This document shows positions 24,635 through 37,595 of a stretch of 64,000 nucleotides of DNA, in pieces (within the stretch, counting starts at the first letter, position 1; each line of letters starts with the position of its first letter). The stretch comes from Phlebiopsis flavidoalba. Lineage: Eukaryota; Basidiomycota; Agaricomycetes; Polyporales; Phanerochaetaceae. The position numbers and the translations under genes were made by a program. Under the pieces are notes generated by a model. It saw only the letters and a program-made list of their open reading frames with translations. It ran no database searches and was not told the origin of the DNA. Location of the stretch: assembly GCA_035772785.1 (NCBI GenBank), contig JAOCPU010000005.1:620001-684000 (forward strand), written 5' to 3'.

Positions 24635-27600
24635 ATGTTCTCGTCGCCCTCCAATACCGACTACGTTTCTCATAGGCCACGCAGACGCGACCTCAGCACG
24701 TCGCCTGTTCGTCGCGGTTGCCACCCTCTCTGCCACGGGGCCACTCCGATCAGCACACACCGCCTCGGTTTATGGGCAAGACCTTGAAAAACCAGTCACC
24801 GACGATGAAGCTCCTCACCTCTTAAACGACTGCCCTATGCCGGTCGACTCTATGGACGAGGACGACGTGTTCTCGTCGCCTATGCCGGCCTCGTACAGGC
24901 TGGTGTGCTCAGAAAGAGAATCCAACTCGTCGGCGCTCTACTCTGTTTGACATGGACGAAGATGACGCGCTCTTTCTGCCACCTACATCTCCTGCTCACT
25001 CCTACACTCTCGCGCGCTCTTTCCCCCGTCATCGTCGCCCATGGCCAGTGCGCGGACACCCGTTAGCTTCTTTAAGCCCTCACCATACATGTTCGAGACG
25101 CCCGTCCGGCCAGTCTTTGCCCCAACGAACTCGCCCTACACGTCCACGGTCGTCGCGGCCGGTACGAAGCGCAAGCCCGCACCCGTGGCCTTCTCTACTC
25201 CCGATCGGCCCTGCATGCTTACGCCGCTCAACGTCACGAAACTCGGTGTCGGGCTCTGATGGGGGTGACGGCGAACAATTCGGGTTTGAGCGTCTTGGGC
25301 CACTGCCTGCCCCTAGTTTCGACGTTCGCACTCCGCAAGCAAGGCCCGATGCAGCAGAAGCCACCTGAAGAAGAACACCAATTCGATGCAACGGCTAAAG
25401 CTCAAGGACCGTGATATGTCTGGGTCAGAGAGCGGCTACAGCTCCGGCGCTGAGGCCAGGAGGAACGTGGAAAGAAGATATATGCGGGCGGTGCGCCCCC
25501 AAGCACTGTCAAGCCACGGAGGTCACCTGGTCTTGCGCTGCTGATTGGCAAGCTTCAGAGTGAGGATGAAAGTCGTGGAGGCAATGTCACCAGGTGGGCA
25601 CGTGAACAAGCGTCGTGCCCGTTCCAGACCTGTTTCTGCGGAATTACTGGCGGCGACTCCTGCACCACGAGCTACGGAGGTAAGCCCGTTTCCCCCGAAA
25701 TCATATCTGCCATCCTTATTCTCTCACAGGGCAAGAGCTTCCCCACGCCCGTTCTGAAACGCCGGTCGAACGCCGGGAAACCATCGCATTTCCGTCATTG
25801 TCGACACTTCGCGATCGGCGCAGCTCAAACTCGTCGCTGAGCTCCGCTGAGGCCACTTCCCCACGCCCACGCTCTCGTCGCGCCTCCGCTGCTTCTCGCA
25901 CGCTCTCCCCACATAAGCGCGTCTCGCTGAACCGTCTCACCAGCGTCAGCCCTCCGCGACCTTGTTCTTTGGCCCATCGATTACCCCAGCCAGAGCCTCG
26001 CACGAAGAAGGTTAGCGATGCCATGAGTGTAGACCATTCCACTCGCTCTCACTCGCCCGAAGGCCATGGCGCGACACAGCTACGCTGGCACCTCGCATGG
26101 GACCGATGTGGAAGAAATCCTCCTCCGAGATGAGCGAAGAGGAGCTATTCTTCAGTAGCCCACCGCACCATGCGTCGTTCACCTTCGGCGTATCTGACGG
26201 CTCCAGTCCAACCCGAGGGTCGCGCATACAGTCAGTGGAGAAACTGCAGAAGAAGTTACCAGGCCACGAGACTCGGGCATCGTTGTTGACGGGAGACACT
26301 GACGAGAAGAGGACTTCGGCACCCAGTTCCACAGCGGCGCGAAACTCTTCTCCATGTCGGCCTCCAGCTCGCTGCAATCTCAATCTCAGTCAGAGAGCGA
26401 CGGCGAGGCGCTGGTAACACCCGGGTATCGCACCTGGTCCAGCGTCGGGCTGGCCGACGGTCGAAGTCGCGAATGGTGACGACGAGTCGGAGTCAGACGA
26501 CCAGAGCGCTGGGGTGGATGCCTTCATTATGCGCACGCTCGCCGCAGGATCAAAGCGGCTGCACCCGTCCCTGGGGAAGCTCAACGCATACCCGGCACGC
26601 CTGTCAAGAAGGTCAAGACCTCGCACTCGTGTAGCGCGGCCCTGGCCAGAGCGCGGTGACGTCCAAGATTGGCTTCCCCGAGTTTGACGAACCGCGTCTT
26701 GGTGATGGCAAGACAGTAAGGGCAAAGCCGCGCAAGAGTTTGCCTGCAGCTTTCCCTGGCCTCGTGCCTCCACGGCAGCGCAAGGATGCGATGAATGTCG
26801 GAGTAGAGGACCAAGAGGATTCGGAGGCGAGTCCGACCACGCGCAAGGACCCGAAGGCACTTGGGCTCGGCGGCCACCTGTACCGTTGTTCCCCAAAACG
26901 ACGGATTCGAAAGTCAGGACTAGGTGGTTGATGCGCAGGACCAAGGAGCAGTAGTGGCGCGTTCTCGAGTGCGGAGGTGATACTCGAGGACGCGACGTAC
27001 GACGAGGATAGCCGCGAAGGGGAGTATATGCGCTCTATAATAGTCATTTACCGCTCTAACTGGGTCATACAGATGGCAGCTGCCCCCGCCGTTGCCCATC
27101 ATTCCTCCCCATCCAAGATGATGCAAATGCCCTCAGCAAGCCCAAGAGTCGACCTCATCGGCCGTGTCCGAGAACTCAGCTACCAACTCACCCACGGTCG
27201 AAGCGGTTGCACGTCATTTCCCAACGCGCTTTGCAGACGTATCCCCCAGAAAGCATTTAGCTGCCACAGCCCCGCGCCCATCACGCCGAGCCACCCTTTA
27301 TCCCGGCTCGGCTGCATCGTGGGCGCTTGTCGGTCCCCAGCGGCGAAGAGCGCCCTGGTCGCTTTGAGCGCGACTTCGTTGAGATTGACGAGTTGGGCCA
27401 AGGAGAGTTTGGGCGCGTCATGAAGGCGCGGTACAAAGAGAACACTTCTGTGATGTTTGCTGTCAAAAAGTCAAAGAGGTTTGAGGGTGTGAAGCACCGG
27501 TGAGGGGACTTGACTTCGCACATCAAACGGTCACTAATGTTTCGCCCTTAGTCAACGTCTACGGGAAGAAGTCGACACACTCCGACACCTCTCTCGTGCG

Positions 27601-28601
27601 GCATGCTCGGCTGGCTTCGGCGACCGTCATCCCAATGTGCTCGGTTACATCGACAGTTGGGAGGAGGATGAAACTTTGTTCCTCCAGACTGAGCTTTGTG
27701 CGCTTGGCAACTTTGCGCACTTCCTTTGGGAGTACGGTCGCGTGTTCCCGAAGCTCGACGAGCCCAGAGTGTGGACGAAGATCTTCACCGAGCTTAGCAG
27801 TGTACGTCCCGCTATATGTATGCGCACGAGATAACCTGACTTACCACTCATCACAGGGCTTGGAGTTCATAACACACTGCCGGCGTCATCCCACCTCGAC
27901 CTGAAGCCTGCGAACATCTTCGTCACTGCTGAGGGCCGTTTCAAGATCGGAGACTTTGGCATGGCCTCTCTCTGGCCTCGTCCGGGCCCGCAAGGATTCA
28001 CTGGGTGCGGAACAGAAGACGCTTTCGAAGCGCGAGGGCGACAAGCTGTACCTTTGCTCCAGAAGTCCTCCAGGGAAAGTATGGTTGCCTGCCGCCGACA
28101 TCTTCAGGTGTGTAGGCCTATACACCCCCTGAACTTCATGTGATCTGACTGCTTTTCGCTTAGCTTCGGGGGGTTATGACCATGCTGGAAACGGCGACGA
28201 AACATTGTTGTTCCTGATCAGTAAGCTTACATCTTTCGTGTGCCTAACCAGACGCTGATCATGGCTTGTCCAGGGGAGAAGCGTCTGGGCATCGCTTGAG
28301 GCATGAAGACTTCTCTCAGGTTGAGTGTTCGATGGCCTGTCGATCGAGCTGGTCGAGCTCATCAAGAGCATGATGCGCAGCGACGCGAAAAAAATCGCTT
28401 CGAGTAGTACGCTGGCATCATTGCTGCACACCCTGTCCATCGTCCGGGCTCGCAACTCCATGGAAAACTTACGCGCGCGAGCTCGGCTCCGTATACCAAG
28501 CCTCTGCCCTTGCCGGTGCTTCTGAGGGCTGGCTCGAAGAGATCATTGGTCGTCACGACTTCTGGGATGGCAATGAAGACGACGAACTCATGGATATATA
28601 A
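24635..28601 (+). CDS. WEE1: WEE1 mitotic inhibitor kinase
   Basis: WEE1 phosphorylates the inhibitory tyrosine of CDK1 and delays mitosis. The long, low-complexity N-terminus starts [20 protein letters not shown] and contains [28 protein letters not shown] and [20 protein letters not shown]. The kinase domain starts near 27380: [20 protein letters not shown] (glycine loop), [16 protein letters not shown] (catalytic Lys) with a GT donor after it, [51 protein letters not shown] (catalytic loop, after one inserted C in a CCC run), [16 protein letters not shown]-type and APEVL-type residues, [19 protein letters not shown] and [20 protein letters not shown], ending at 28601. The HLD in place of HRD is typical of WEE1. 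Several frame changes occur in the N-terminal region. Confidence 0.87.
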
Positions 28602-29440
28602 TCCCGTCCCGCGCGTCCATCGCTGTTTTCTGCCTGGCGCAAAATAACTCGGTCTAATTTATGAATACGCCGGATCCCGCCCATACGCCCGCGGCCTCTG
28701 TAAAAGGTGCACAGTTTCTCTATCTTGGAACCATTGGGATGTACAACAGTCCTCTTCCGACTCGGGTCTGTGCCTTCGTACTTGAATATCCGCATCAACC
28801 CCCTCGACGTTCTTGTTCGTCCCATCCCCGCCGCCCCCTCATCTCGCATCCCCTGAATCATCTATCAACTCATCACCTTGCATATCCACCCATCGCACTC
28901 CGTCCGGTAATCTTGAACATATACCATCTCACGCATTCTCAGCGTCGTAATTGCTGCAGTACAGCCACGCACCCCGTTTTCCAATGACCCACATTTACAT
29001 TCTTGTTCACGTCTTGACGACTGGCCCATGTCATTTTTCTTCGCTTGCAACCACATCATGACACTTTTCATCATCATTATGACTCTTCCACGCACTCTTG
29101 CACTCAACGAACTTCATGCCCTTGGTTTTGTCTTGGCACTTGTTCTGTCTACCCAATGCGTATTCCTGTCTGCTATGTTATCCCATCTTGTTGTATAGAG
29201 GTTGTTTACCCTTGGTTTCCGGTCTCATTCGGTCGTAACTCGCTCGCCCCTCCTCTTTCTCGTCAATAGCAATCGTCCTACATCGCTTATGTCCTCGTTT
29301 AGTTTTGTTACAATAGTTGTGCACTATTTTTCTTGTCACCCATCATCACATACAACAACGCAAATATGATTTTCTTGTTCACATCGAGAACTGCTCAGTC
29401 CGTCTGCGTGATGCGCTTTGCCTTCGCCCGCTTCTCCACT
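28602..29440. other. Convergent intergenic region
   Basis: T- and C-rich 3' sequence lies between WEE1 and the metallo-hydrolase. Only short open frames occur and none is recognised. Confidence 0.45.
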
Positions 29441-30050
29441 TCACCAAATAACCCACTCGTTCAGTGACTGCGGGAAGAACGGCATTTCCTTCTCTCGCTC
29501 ATTTTCGTGGGCCAAAATGACAATCACATTGTCCATTTTGCGATGTTTGTAACTGAGCGAGCCTCTGCACTGTCCTTGCGCGCTGTGACGACAATCCGCG
29601 TAGTTCATCTCGCTGAGCTCGCGGACCGCGGGGTCGTACGCCTGGCGGTTGTGACAGGTGTCTCCTCCCGCGAGGAACACGAAGCTGGTCCGGCCCTACG
29701 CGCGCGACAAGTGCAAGATTGCCGGGCATGTGGCCCGGGGTGTTCCACGGGTAGAGCGTGCCGTCACCGGAAGGTCTACCGCGCCGCTCGAAGGTCCCGA
29801 AGAGGGAGGATGACCCCTGAGTCCGAGTCGGAGAAGTATGACGAATGGTACCCCTTGCGGTCGGAAAGGCACAGCGATAACGGTCAGGTGTTGTACGACT
29901 TGTGGGGTTAGTGTTTGACGGAATCCGTAGCTCGAGTTAAGAGGCTTGTGCCCTACATGACTCGGCTAGATTGATAGATCTCATGCCGTGGGCGGCGGTG
30001 AAGGGGGTTGGGTCCTCCTGTGTGGGTAGATGCCAGTGGCAAATGGACTG
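29441..30050 (-). CDS. Metallo-beta-lactamase-fold hydrolase, partial
   Basis: This resembles fungal lactonase-like MBL-fold enzymes. The recognisable C-terminal half reads YFSDSDSGVILPL, DGTLYPWNTPGHMPGNLALV, ARVGPDQ, then after a one-base shift VFLAGGDTCHNRQAYDPAVR, ELSEMNYADCR, and MDNVIVILAHENEREKEMPF, FPQSLNEWV before the stop at 29441. TPGH and GDT supply metal-binding positions. The HxHxDH motif would precede GGPNP and FTAAH near 30000-30030, but that segment is frame-shifted and I cannot see an intact motif. The N-terminus was not found. The gene may be 5'-truncated or decayed. Confidence 0.65.
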
Positions 30051-31345
30051 TGCTTGTCGGTTCAATGTAATTCTCACTTGGACATGTTGTAATAATAGCC
30101 CTGTTAGAATTAATACTGCTGAATCTGAGAGGACTTCTCACAAACTCCCTTTTGGAAGGAGATCAACTATGTCGTACACTCACAATGGGCCTTTGACTCC
30201 TCCAGCTTGACGAATGCCATATAACCAAAGATAAAAAAAAAAAGGATATCCACGCCGTTCTGTTGTGGTCTCGCGTCAGTCCAAATCATGGGTCAATGGG
30301 CAGTCGTTCTCGTGGCTCTCTCCGGACCTATGGGCGTATCCCCAAGTCAAATAATGGCTCGCGCCGTGTGTAGGTGTGTGCGTCGAAACTACAAACGTCG
30401 AAGAAGGGGGTATGTTGGGCAACACACCAAAGGTCGTTGTATCATATGGTGCAGAGGAATCTTGGAACATCTCACAGTACGGGAGCATCGAGGTGTAGTT
30501 CTGGCGTTTTAGGTGTGCACGGGGCATGCAGGCCTGGTAGGGCGTGACGTAGTGAGTTGACCCTCAACAATCTTCAGTGGACACACAACCACTGGCCACT
30601 TCGCGACGTCGTGGGCTGGCATGCATGAGAGTGGCTTGTGTAGAGGATTGTAATCCGGATGAGCCTGGAGTTTCCAGTAATCTACTAGTCACTAAGTAGG
30701 AAAAGCACACCCGGTAATTAGATGTTGAGCGTGGTCGTGTTCACGCGATAAACATTTAAAATTTGAGGATGTGTCCTAGTTAGGGCTTTTATTTTTCGTC
30801 GCGGACACTCTCGGTCGGCACGTTGTGCCGATAACGCACAGGTCGTCTTGGGCCATCGAGAAATTATGAATACATGCCCATTTGGGCCTGGTCGTGTGGA
30901 TCTCTGCAGCGGAGCTGTGTTCCGACCCGAACGGGTTGGTGACTGTCTAGTAGCCGTGACTTCGTGGCGTTGATGCTTATCTATTGGGTTATATTTTAGT
31001 TCGTTAGTCGGAAAGGCACGGCATTGTCCGTTTAGATCTTCCCACTGGAACAAACCGATAATTGGTCCGATTGGGTCAAGGTTACTCAGATGTGCACGGG
31101 CTCCGTATGAGTGAGTAAAAGGGTCTGATCAAATGGGTCAGGCGTCTGGGGGGGTTTAAACACAGCTTTGCTTTCACATGGCACCATCACCTACGGCGCC
31201 CACAAGCATTTACAGTGAGCAATGAAAAAAACTTGTGGTAACTCGATCAGGTAAAAAGCAAAAAAAAAAAGTGTCGCGTTAGCTTCTGCAGATTTGCAGG
31301 ACTCTCAATGGATTCGTCGTTGAAGTATACAGATTGACGCTCACG
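30051..31345. other. Divergent intergenic region
   Basis: This separates the hydrolase and the luciferase-domain gene. It may hold lost 5' exons of the hydrolase (to about 30530). Short poly-A runs occur at about 30232 and 31260. No other gene is visible. Confidence 0.4.
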
Positions 31346-32483
31346 ATGACCCCCTCCCGAAGCTCCGCGTTGATGGGATCATACCGCAGCCCGTATTCTC
31401 ACGGGAACAGGCATGATAACACGCTCCAGCACCTGAATCTCTCAAACGCAGACTATGACGACGGCGGTCCTCATAGCGGCCAAGTTCAGAGAACTTATAC
31501 ATCAAGTTGCCGTGTGAGAAAGCCCCCTTCCCTTCTCTCTGTACTTCACGCTGTAATGAGTGGGAACGCCTCCAGGCAAGTTGTTCGAGGACTTTCTCGA
31601 GCCCTTTTGTGGCAGCTGCTTCCTAGTGTTATACAACGCAACCGTAGACTTACGGTCGCCCGCCGTCGCAGTTGGGTCTGTCCGGTATCTGGGCGCGCGC
31701 AGAACTACCTAGCGTTCAAGGCTATCGGCGGCCAGGGGGGGGGTCTGCCCTACAATGTCAAGGGTGGGCTCATGGCGCTATTTCTGTATAAGCTCCTTCG
31801 CGCGCGAAACAAAAACTACACAGGAGCTTACGATAGGGACCCAAACAAGGATAGCTGGATTGATAACCTGGGTCAAGGATAGTATACACTGTGAGGCGAG
31901 GCCCCAGGCCGCAGTCAATGGCTGGCATGTCGTGCCCGCTAGGGCAGTCGGACCACGATCCCGTCTAAGGAGATGATGGTTGTGCAGTATTTCGTAACCT
32001 TGATGGGCTATGTTTGGGGCTCACTTCAATGTAGCTTCTGGACCAGATTCTTCCAAGCCTTGTCGAATTGAACCCAAAACTCGTGGAAACCCGCCAGATC
32101 ACCACACGAACGGGCTTAAACCGAGGTGTCATGATCAACTCGGCCCTAGAAGCCCGTTCACGACGTCGCGAAAATGGCGTTGCGTGAAATTGCACACGTC
32201 CACCTTTGGATCACTCTTTGGCATGTTCTGTTGGCGCCCCAGGACTGCAAGTTCGGTGCGTCTCCCAGACATCGTCAGAAGTTCACACCGAACCTATGAT
32301 ATTGCAGTCATCGAGAACGGCTGGGGAGAGCGGCATCAGCTGAGCGGCTCGACTGGATTGCATGCCATGCCTGTTCGCAGCTATGGCGAAGATACCAAGG
32401 AGTACGTCTGGATCTATGCACCGAGGGACCAGCAAGAGCTAGCGGTGGTCCAGAAGATCGTCATAGCTGCGGTCAAATTATGA
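31346..32483 (+). CDS. Luciferase-domain (PF17648-like) protein
   Basis: This belongs to a fungal family named for a domain shared with beetle-unrelated luciferase-like proteins; the function is generally unknown. From the ATG at 31346 a Ser-rich N-terminus leads to NYLAFKAIGGQGGGLPYNVK, then GGLMALFLYKLLRARNKNYT, a block characteristic of the family. A hydrophobic, membrane-like segment is present. After introns and frame breaks come KTRGNPPD and KWRCVKLHTSTFGSL, followed by the conserved end DIAVIENGWGERHQLSGSTG and EYVWIYAPRDQQELAVVQKI, stopping at 32483. The GWGERHxLxG and IYAPRDxxELxVV motifs support the assignment. It sits 550 bp upstream of the FunK1 gene on the same strand. Confidence 0.68.
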
Positions 32484-33032
32484 CGGGATCGAAGGGCGTA
32501 GCTATTCCATGATCAAATTCGCCTCCGTAGCCTAGCTGTGTCTTGTCAATTAGCAATGAGTTACGATTTTTCTTCAAAATTTAGCGATTCTACGTCTTCA
32601 ATTAGGTGACAATACGGCACCTGGGGAAATGGCGGCATTAGTAGAACCTCATTAGTGGTAAGCATAGCTTTCACCGACGCTTCTATTGAGCATTATTTGG
32701 GTAAGGTTATGTGCGTCGGATACATTGTATCCAGTGCGCTCGGTCGGTGTGGTACGACCTCAGGCGTCTACTATATCTTGCTATGGTAGGAGGTTCTCAC
32801 GGGCCGTGATCGTGGGCGTCGATCCCATCACGCGTCTCTCGCGCAGTGTCAATCCTGCATTAGGAAGGCAAGTTCAACTTGTCCTCTTCCATCGTTGTGT
32901 CTCTTACCTTCGAGTCTACCACCACCGCAATCCTTACCATCGGCTACCTGCTAAACTATGCAATTGAAGGGATTCAATTGCAAGAATAAAGCGGACGTGT
33001 GTACGATTGAGTGCTCCCCAACACTCGTCGCC
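32484..33032. other. Intergenic, FunK1 upstream region
   Basis: This lies between two same-strand genes. Nothing coding is supported. Confidence 0.45.
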
Positions 33033-35825
33033 ATGTCACTTCGAGCGCCTGGTAAGTACGCTTAAAGGAGCATCGTCTCTACACCTCACTGACACCTCTA
33101 TCCTCAAGAAATGTCTCAACAGCACTCTGTCAGATGTTTCACCCGACAGTATGCATGAAATGGCCGTGAAGGACCTTCAGGAGTCTGTACTGCAGGTGCC
33201 ACTGCAAGCCTTCTTCAAGGAAGGTGGCCTTCTTCCCCCGCTCCCTCAAGGCGTCAATCTGGACGAGGTTCTCATGAAGCTACAAGGAGGATCGAATAAT
33301 CCATTGGATAAGGGTAGTAAATGGAAAGGTCTCAGTACGAATCCAGAGTCCGCTGGGACTACAGAAGGTGCTCTATTCGTGAACCTTCCAAGCATCATTG
33401 AGTGCATTATCAACGCTAGTGGCCTCGACAACTCGAAGAGAACGTTACTTTTTGAACGTCGCCCTACTGATCTCTCTGCCTCGTTCACTCGCGACGATAG
33501 CTCGAAGTCAGACTGCGTTGGTCGACTCATCACAGCGGCGGCTGAATACAGGATGCGAGAGTGGGTCGACGTGGCTGTTCCCGGCGAGTTTGGCAGGTAC
33601 GATGCGCGAACCGGAGAGACAAACGTGAGTCAGCTCTTGTGTCATTCTTCTTCCTCATACCTTCTCGAGCTAACACGTACACCGACAGGACTCGGAGCAT
33701 GCGAGGCTCCTAAGGGTCTGCCCAGCACATGCTGCGGGAGGATCCAAGAAGGCGGCTTGCCTACGGCTTTACCATCGAAGGTGGAACATGCGGATCTGGT
33801 ACATAAACCGCTCAGACGTATTGGTCTCGTGGCCAATGAATATCAACACGGTCAGTCCCCCATACCCTTCAAGTTCGAGACATAAGTGGCCCTGACCGAC
33901 ATTCAGAACCCGCAGCAATTTGTCGAATTTTTTCTTCGAATCGTATTTTGCCGATCTATACCAACTTGGCTGGGACCTCACGATGCGGAGGGTATCCGCT
34001 AAGACTCACCGCGACCCCATTCGCTACGATATCGACCTCAACGGGAAGACTTATCGGACGCTCAAAATGCTCTCAGATGTCGGTGCCGAAGCATTGAAGG
34101 GCAGAGGAACCCGTGTATGGGAGGTTAGAGAACTCTCCACGCAAGGAGAAGAGTATGGTCCCGTGTTGGTTTTTGAAGGACTCTTGGGTTGATCGGGACC
34201 GGGACCGCGAGGGCCAGATCTATGAGGACATTTTAACAGATGCGCGGGAGAAGAGCAAGTCTCTCTCCCGTGCCGTCGAAGACGCTCTCATAAAAGTTTT
34301 GACGTGGGGCGACGTCGAATACGAAGGCAAGAGAGACGAAACCCTCACTGAAAAAGCAGCGCAAGGAGCTTTTGCGGCGACTTGACAAAGAAGTGGAGGC
34401 CAAGGTAGACTCTCTAGTGTCGAAGGCCGTTGCGTCCAGCTTGCTCCCTCATTCTAGCAAAAAGGCTCCGAATCCCATCCGGCGTTACACCCCCAAAGTT
34501 CACCATCGCATCATATTCACGGAGACTGGCCAGAGGCTGACGGAGCTGACATCACTCTCTCAGGTCTTTACTTGCCTGTCTCAGGTCCTATCAGGTGCGT
34601 GCTCCAAAGCTCGCCATGTTCATATCGACTGAACATAAGTACTCTATCAGGTCTCCAGGTACTCCATCGCGCTGGATGGGTCCATCGCGATGTCAGCATT
34701 GGGAACATAGTAGTGGTAAATGGCTGCGCCAAAATCATCGACGTTGAGTACGCCATACCAGAGCACGCTCCGAGTCACCCCGACGATCGAACGGTACGTG
34801 AATGACATACCACGATTAAAGATGCTTGACACGATGCTTTCGATACACTGGTTAACCCGTAAGGGCACTGCATATTTCATAGCCGTCGAAGCTGAATATC
34901 GCACGTACCATCACTGCTACGCCCGTGACGTCAAGAAGCGTCCCCAAGCCCCTCGAACCGACTCAAAATTCCGAGGACAAATACAAGGCAATCTTGGACG
35001 ACTTGATGAAGAGAAAACGCCGCACCAAAGCCACCAAAGCCGCTCGAAAGGATCAGCCTCGGAGCCGGATTCCTCTCAAATCTTCTCTCAAAGTTCATAA
35101 AGTCATAGAAGCGCCTAAAATCCCAGCGTTCCGGCACAACCCGCTCCATGACATAGAGTCGGTCTTCTGGGTTGCTCTCTGGGTGCTGCTATGCTCCAAA
35201 TACCTCAAGGCTGACCGATCCACTGTCACTCAGCAACATTGGGATCTGTACATGGCGATACATGAAGAATTTGCCAACGATATCTTCTGCGACCCAGGCA
35301 TTCGACCGATGGTAATGTTTATAGGCCCTATGGACTTCGAGAACGGGTTTTCCAGGGTCCTTCCCCATCTTCGCCCTATAGGAGATGCAATCGACCTATT
35401 CCGCGTTCGTCTCATTCGAGCATATGAACACGCCGAGCGCAAACCTCGAAGCGAAAAACTCCATCATTCCCTTTGACGTCGCGGATCCGATATACCCAGG
35501 ACTCATCATAATCTTTGACGCTATCGCCGCGAGACTTAAGGAGGAAGACCTTACCATCGTTACCAGCAAGCAAAACCCCGCCACACAGGCCACTGACGAG
35601 CGAGTCACAGAGTCCGACGTTATTACTGTTGCGCCCAAGGATGGGAAACGCTCCGGCAAAGCAAGATTAGCGTCTTGCACTGACCACGACGAGCCGGCAC
35701 GGCGTACAAAGGCTCAGAAGACTGAATTCAGCGATATCGCGGGCGCGTGTGCTGGCTCCAACCTACATGTTCACACTAGGCAGACCCGCTCGAAGACAAA
35801 CAATGTACCAAAGCGGCGTGGGTAG
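33033..35825 (+). CDS. FunK1 fungal-type protein kinase
   Basis: This is a member of the FunK1 kinase family (PF17667), expanded in multicellular fungi. The N-terminus includes STLSDVSPDSMHEMAVKDLQ and GGLLPPLPQGVNLDEVL. Later blocks are RMREWVDVAVPGEFGRYDAR, QFVEFFLRIVF, LGWDLTMRRV-like residues, YDIDLNGKTYRTLKMLSDVG, AEALKGRGTRVWEVRELST, VLTWGDVEYEGK and FTETGQRLTELTSLSQVF. The catalytic loop is VLHRAGWVHRDVSIGNIVVV with DVEYA replacing DFG as usual in the family, then GTAYFIAVEAEYR. The C-lobe has FRHNPLHDIESVFWVALWVL, FANDIF and ADPIYPGLIIIFDAIAARLK, then a basic tail to 35825. The first ATG (33033) gives a seven-codon exon before a GTAAGT donor, so the exact start is uncertain. Confidence 0.82.
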
Positions 35826-36016
35826 CAGGCCTGGCGGAGGCTCAAGACGGCGATGAATTCACTCTATCCATATTTCATGTTCCTTGAACAAGGGACCAAA
35901 CTATGTAAACAATATTGGGGATTGATTGCACACGGAATATGGACTATATTCGTCTATGGAACGCTTGGGAGTCGGCTGAGCGGGTCGGTCGGCCTAGTTT
36001 GCTGGCAAGTATTATC

Positions 36017-37496
36017 TCACTTTGCTCCACCAAAGCGGCGCGTATGGATCTCCCCGTTCTTGATTATCTCCCTGAAGAAATTATTGCGCTTGATACACTC
36101 CTCCACCCCAACCTTTTGCACGATGTTCGCCTTGTTCGCGGGCGCCCCTGACCATCGCGGATGATTTGGGGATACGCTCCGCCTCGAGTTCCCGGAAAAT
36201 GGTCTCTAGCACATTTGTGGGTGGACTTTGGATGGCAGAGTTGTGCTTGTCGAGCAGTTGAGTGAAGAGGTTGATGTCCTCGTATGCTTGATTAGCACCT
36301 TGTCCCAGATGCTAGGATGGGCCCTTAGCGAATGAATATGGATGGGCATACTAAACATATTAAGCTTACAGGACTAGTCGGATGAGCAGCGTCACCGATC
36401 AAGAGGACACGACCCTTGTGCCAGCAACTCAACTCGGGACGGTCATATAAACCGTACTGTAAACATCGGAATAATGAGAGCCATCCTGTCAACTGTGTAT
36501 AAATAAAAATATTACCCTGATAATCTTCGAACTGTTCCTGACCGCCTCGCCGGCGCCGTAGTCCCACTGACTATATAGTGACCGTTTGAATTCTTCTTGA
36601 GCGGCCACGTCGATGGCTCTCCAGGACTCCTTCGACTCGGGCTCACGAAGCGAAAGCCTGTAAAATTCTCATGGTCGGTAATTTGAATAGTCGAAATGGG
36701 TGGTAGATACTCACATCCAAACAACTGTCTTCTCGTCTACGGGCACAAACGATCATTCCACAGCCGTTACCGTAAGTGTCCATGGAGGTAGGTTTGCCGG
36801 TAAGACGTTCCGGAGTGGGAGAAACACCTCCCCACTGTGGATTTGTTTGATTAGTTTTAAACTCCTCTACAGACCACAAAATGTACCTGGGATAAACCGG
36901 TGTATGTCGCTGGTGGTTGTTTCTCGAAAAGGCACGTACGGGTATTGCTATGCAGCCCGTCGCATCCTATAACAAAGCTGACCGTCTTCTCAACGCCGTT
37001 AGCAAACTTCAATGTCACGCTGTCCTCGCTCTGCACGAGCGAGTCAAGCTTATGGCCCCACTTGAACTCAACACCGGATTCCTCCGCAAACTCGACAAGC
37101 CTTTTCTGGAGCGTCGGCCTGTAGATTGCAATGACACCGAACCCGTCCCTGCTCCCTAAAACTTCTTCGCGCGTGATCGCTGACGCCGAGGAACCCGGGG
37201 TCCTCGGGGACGGCAGAGTACGCCTCCCAGTAGTCGATCGTGTAGCCTCCGATGTATTCGAGCAAGCCTGGGATCCTTGAGAGAATTCTACACCCGTTTG
37301 GCTGAATACTAAAGAGCGAATTGTAAGCGTTCTCAGTGTTAGAGAAGGAACCTCCTACCCAATTCCAAGTCCAGCGTCGGATGGACCATCAAGACGTTCG
37401 TATACCATTGGGTCGTAACCCATGGACTTCAAGAATACCGCCAGTACAGGCCCAGCGAGGCCGGCGCCAATGATGGCAACTCTTTGTCAGAGACAT
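36017..37496 (-). CDS. FAD-dependent monooxygenase, copy A
   Basis: This is a class A flavoprotein hydroxylase of the salicylate-hydroxylase / FAD_binding_3 type. The N-terminal Rossmann motif is intact (VAIIGAGLAGPVLAVFLKSM, then GYDPMVYERLDGPSDAGLGI), followed by an intron. SRIPGLLEYIGGYTIDYWEA follows in mixed frames. The DG motif is VSFVIGCDGLHSNTRT, and the GD motif is GRVLLIGDAAHPTSP near 36400. The C-terminal helices read LDKHNSAIQSPPTNVLETIF, RELEAERIPKSSAMVRGARE, then GVEECIKRNNFFREIIKNGE and RFGGAK at the stop. This is the best preserved of four tandem copies. The substrate is unknown, and no other clear pathway genes lie alongside. A one-base shift lies just after the chosen ATG. 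Confidence 0.8.
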
Positions 37497-37587
37497 GTGA
37501 GTGCGAGTGTGTGCGTGGACAGTTGCCTTCGGAGGGGTGTATTTCAGGAGAGTCGATGCGATTCTGGTGCAGCCCACAACATGCCTC

Positions 37588-37595
37588 CATTTATA
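37588..37595 (-). promoter_or_regulatory. TATA box of copy A
   Basis: TATAAATG lies 92 bp upstream of the chosen start. The other three monooxygenase copies have a TATA element at nearly the same distance. Confidence 0.55.

Noticed and set aside
35853..36164. Plus-strand frames after FunK1
   Set aside because: They run antisense to the C-terminal blocks of monooxygenase copy A (GVEECIKRNNFF).
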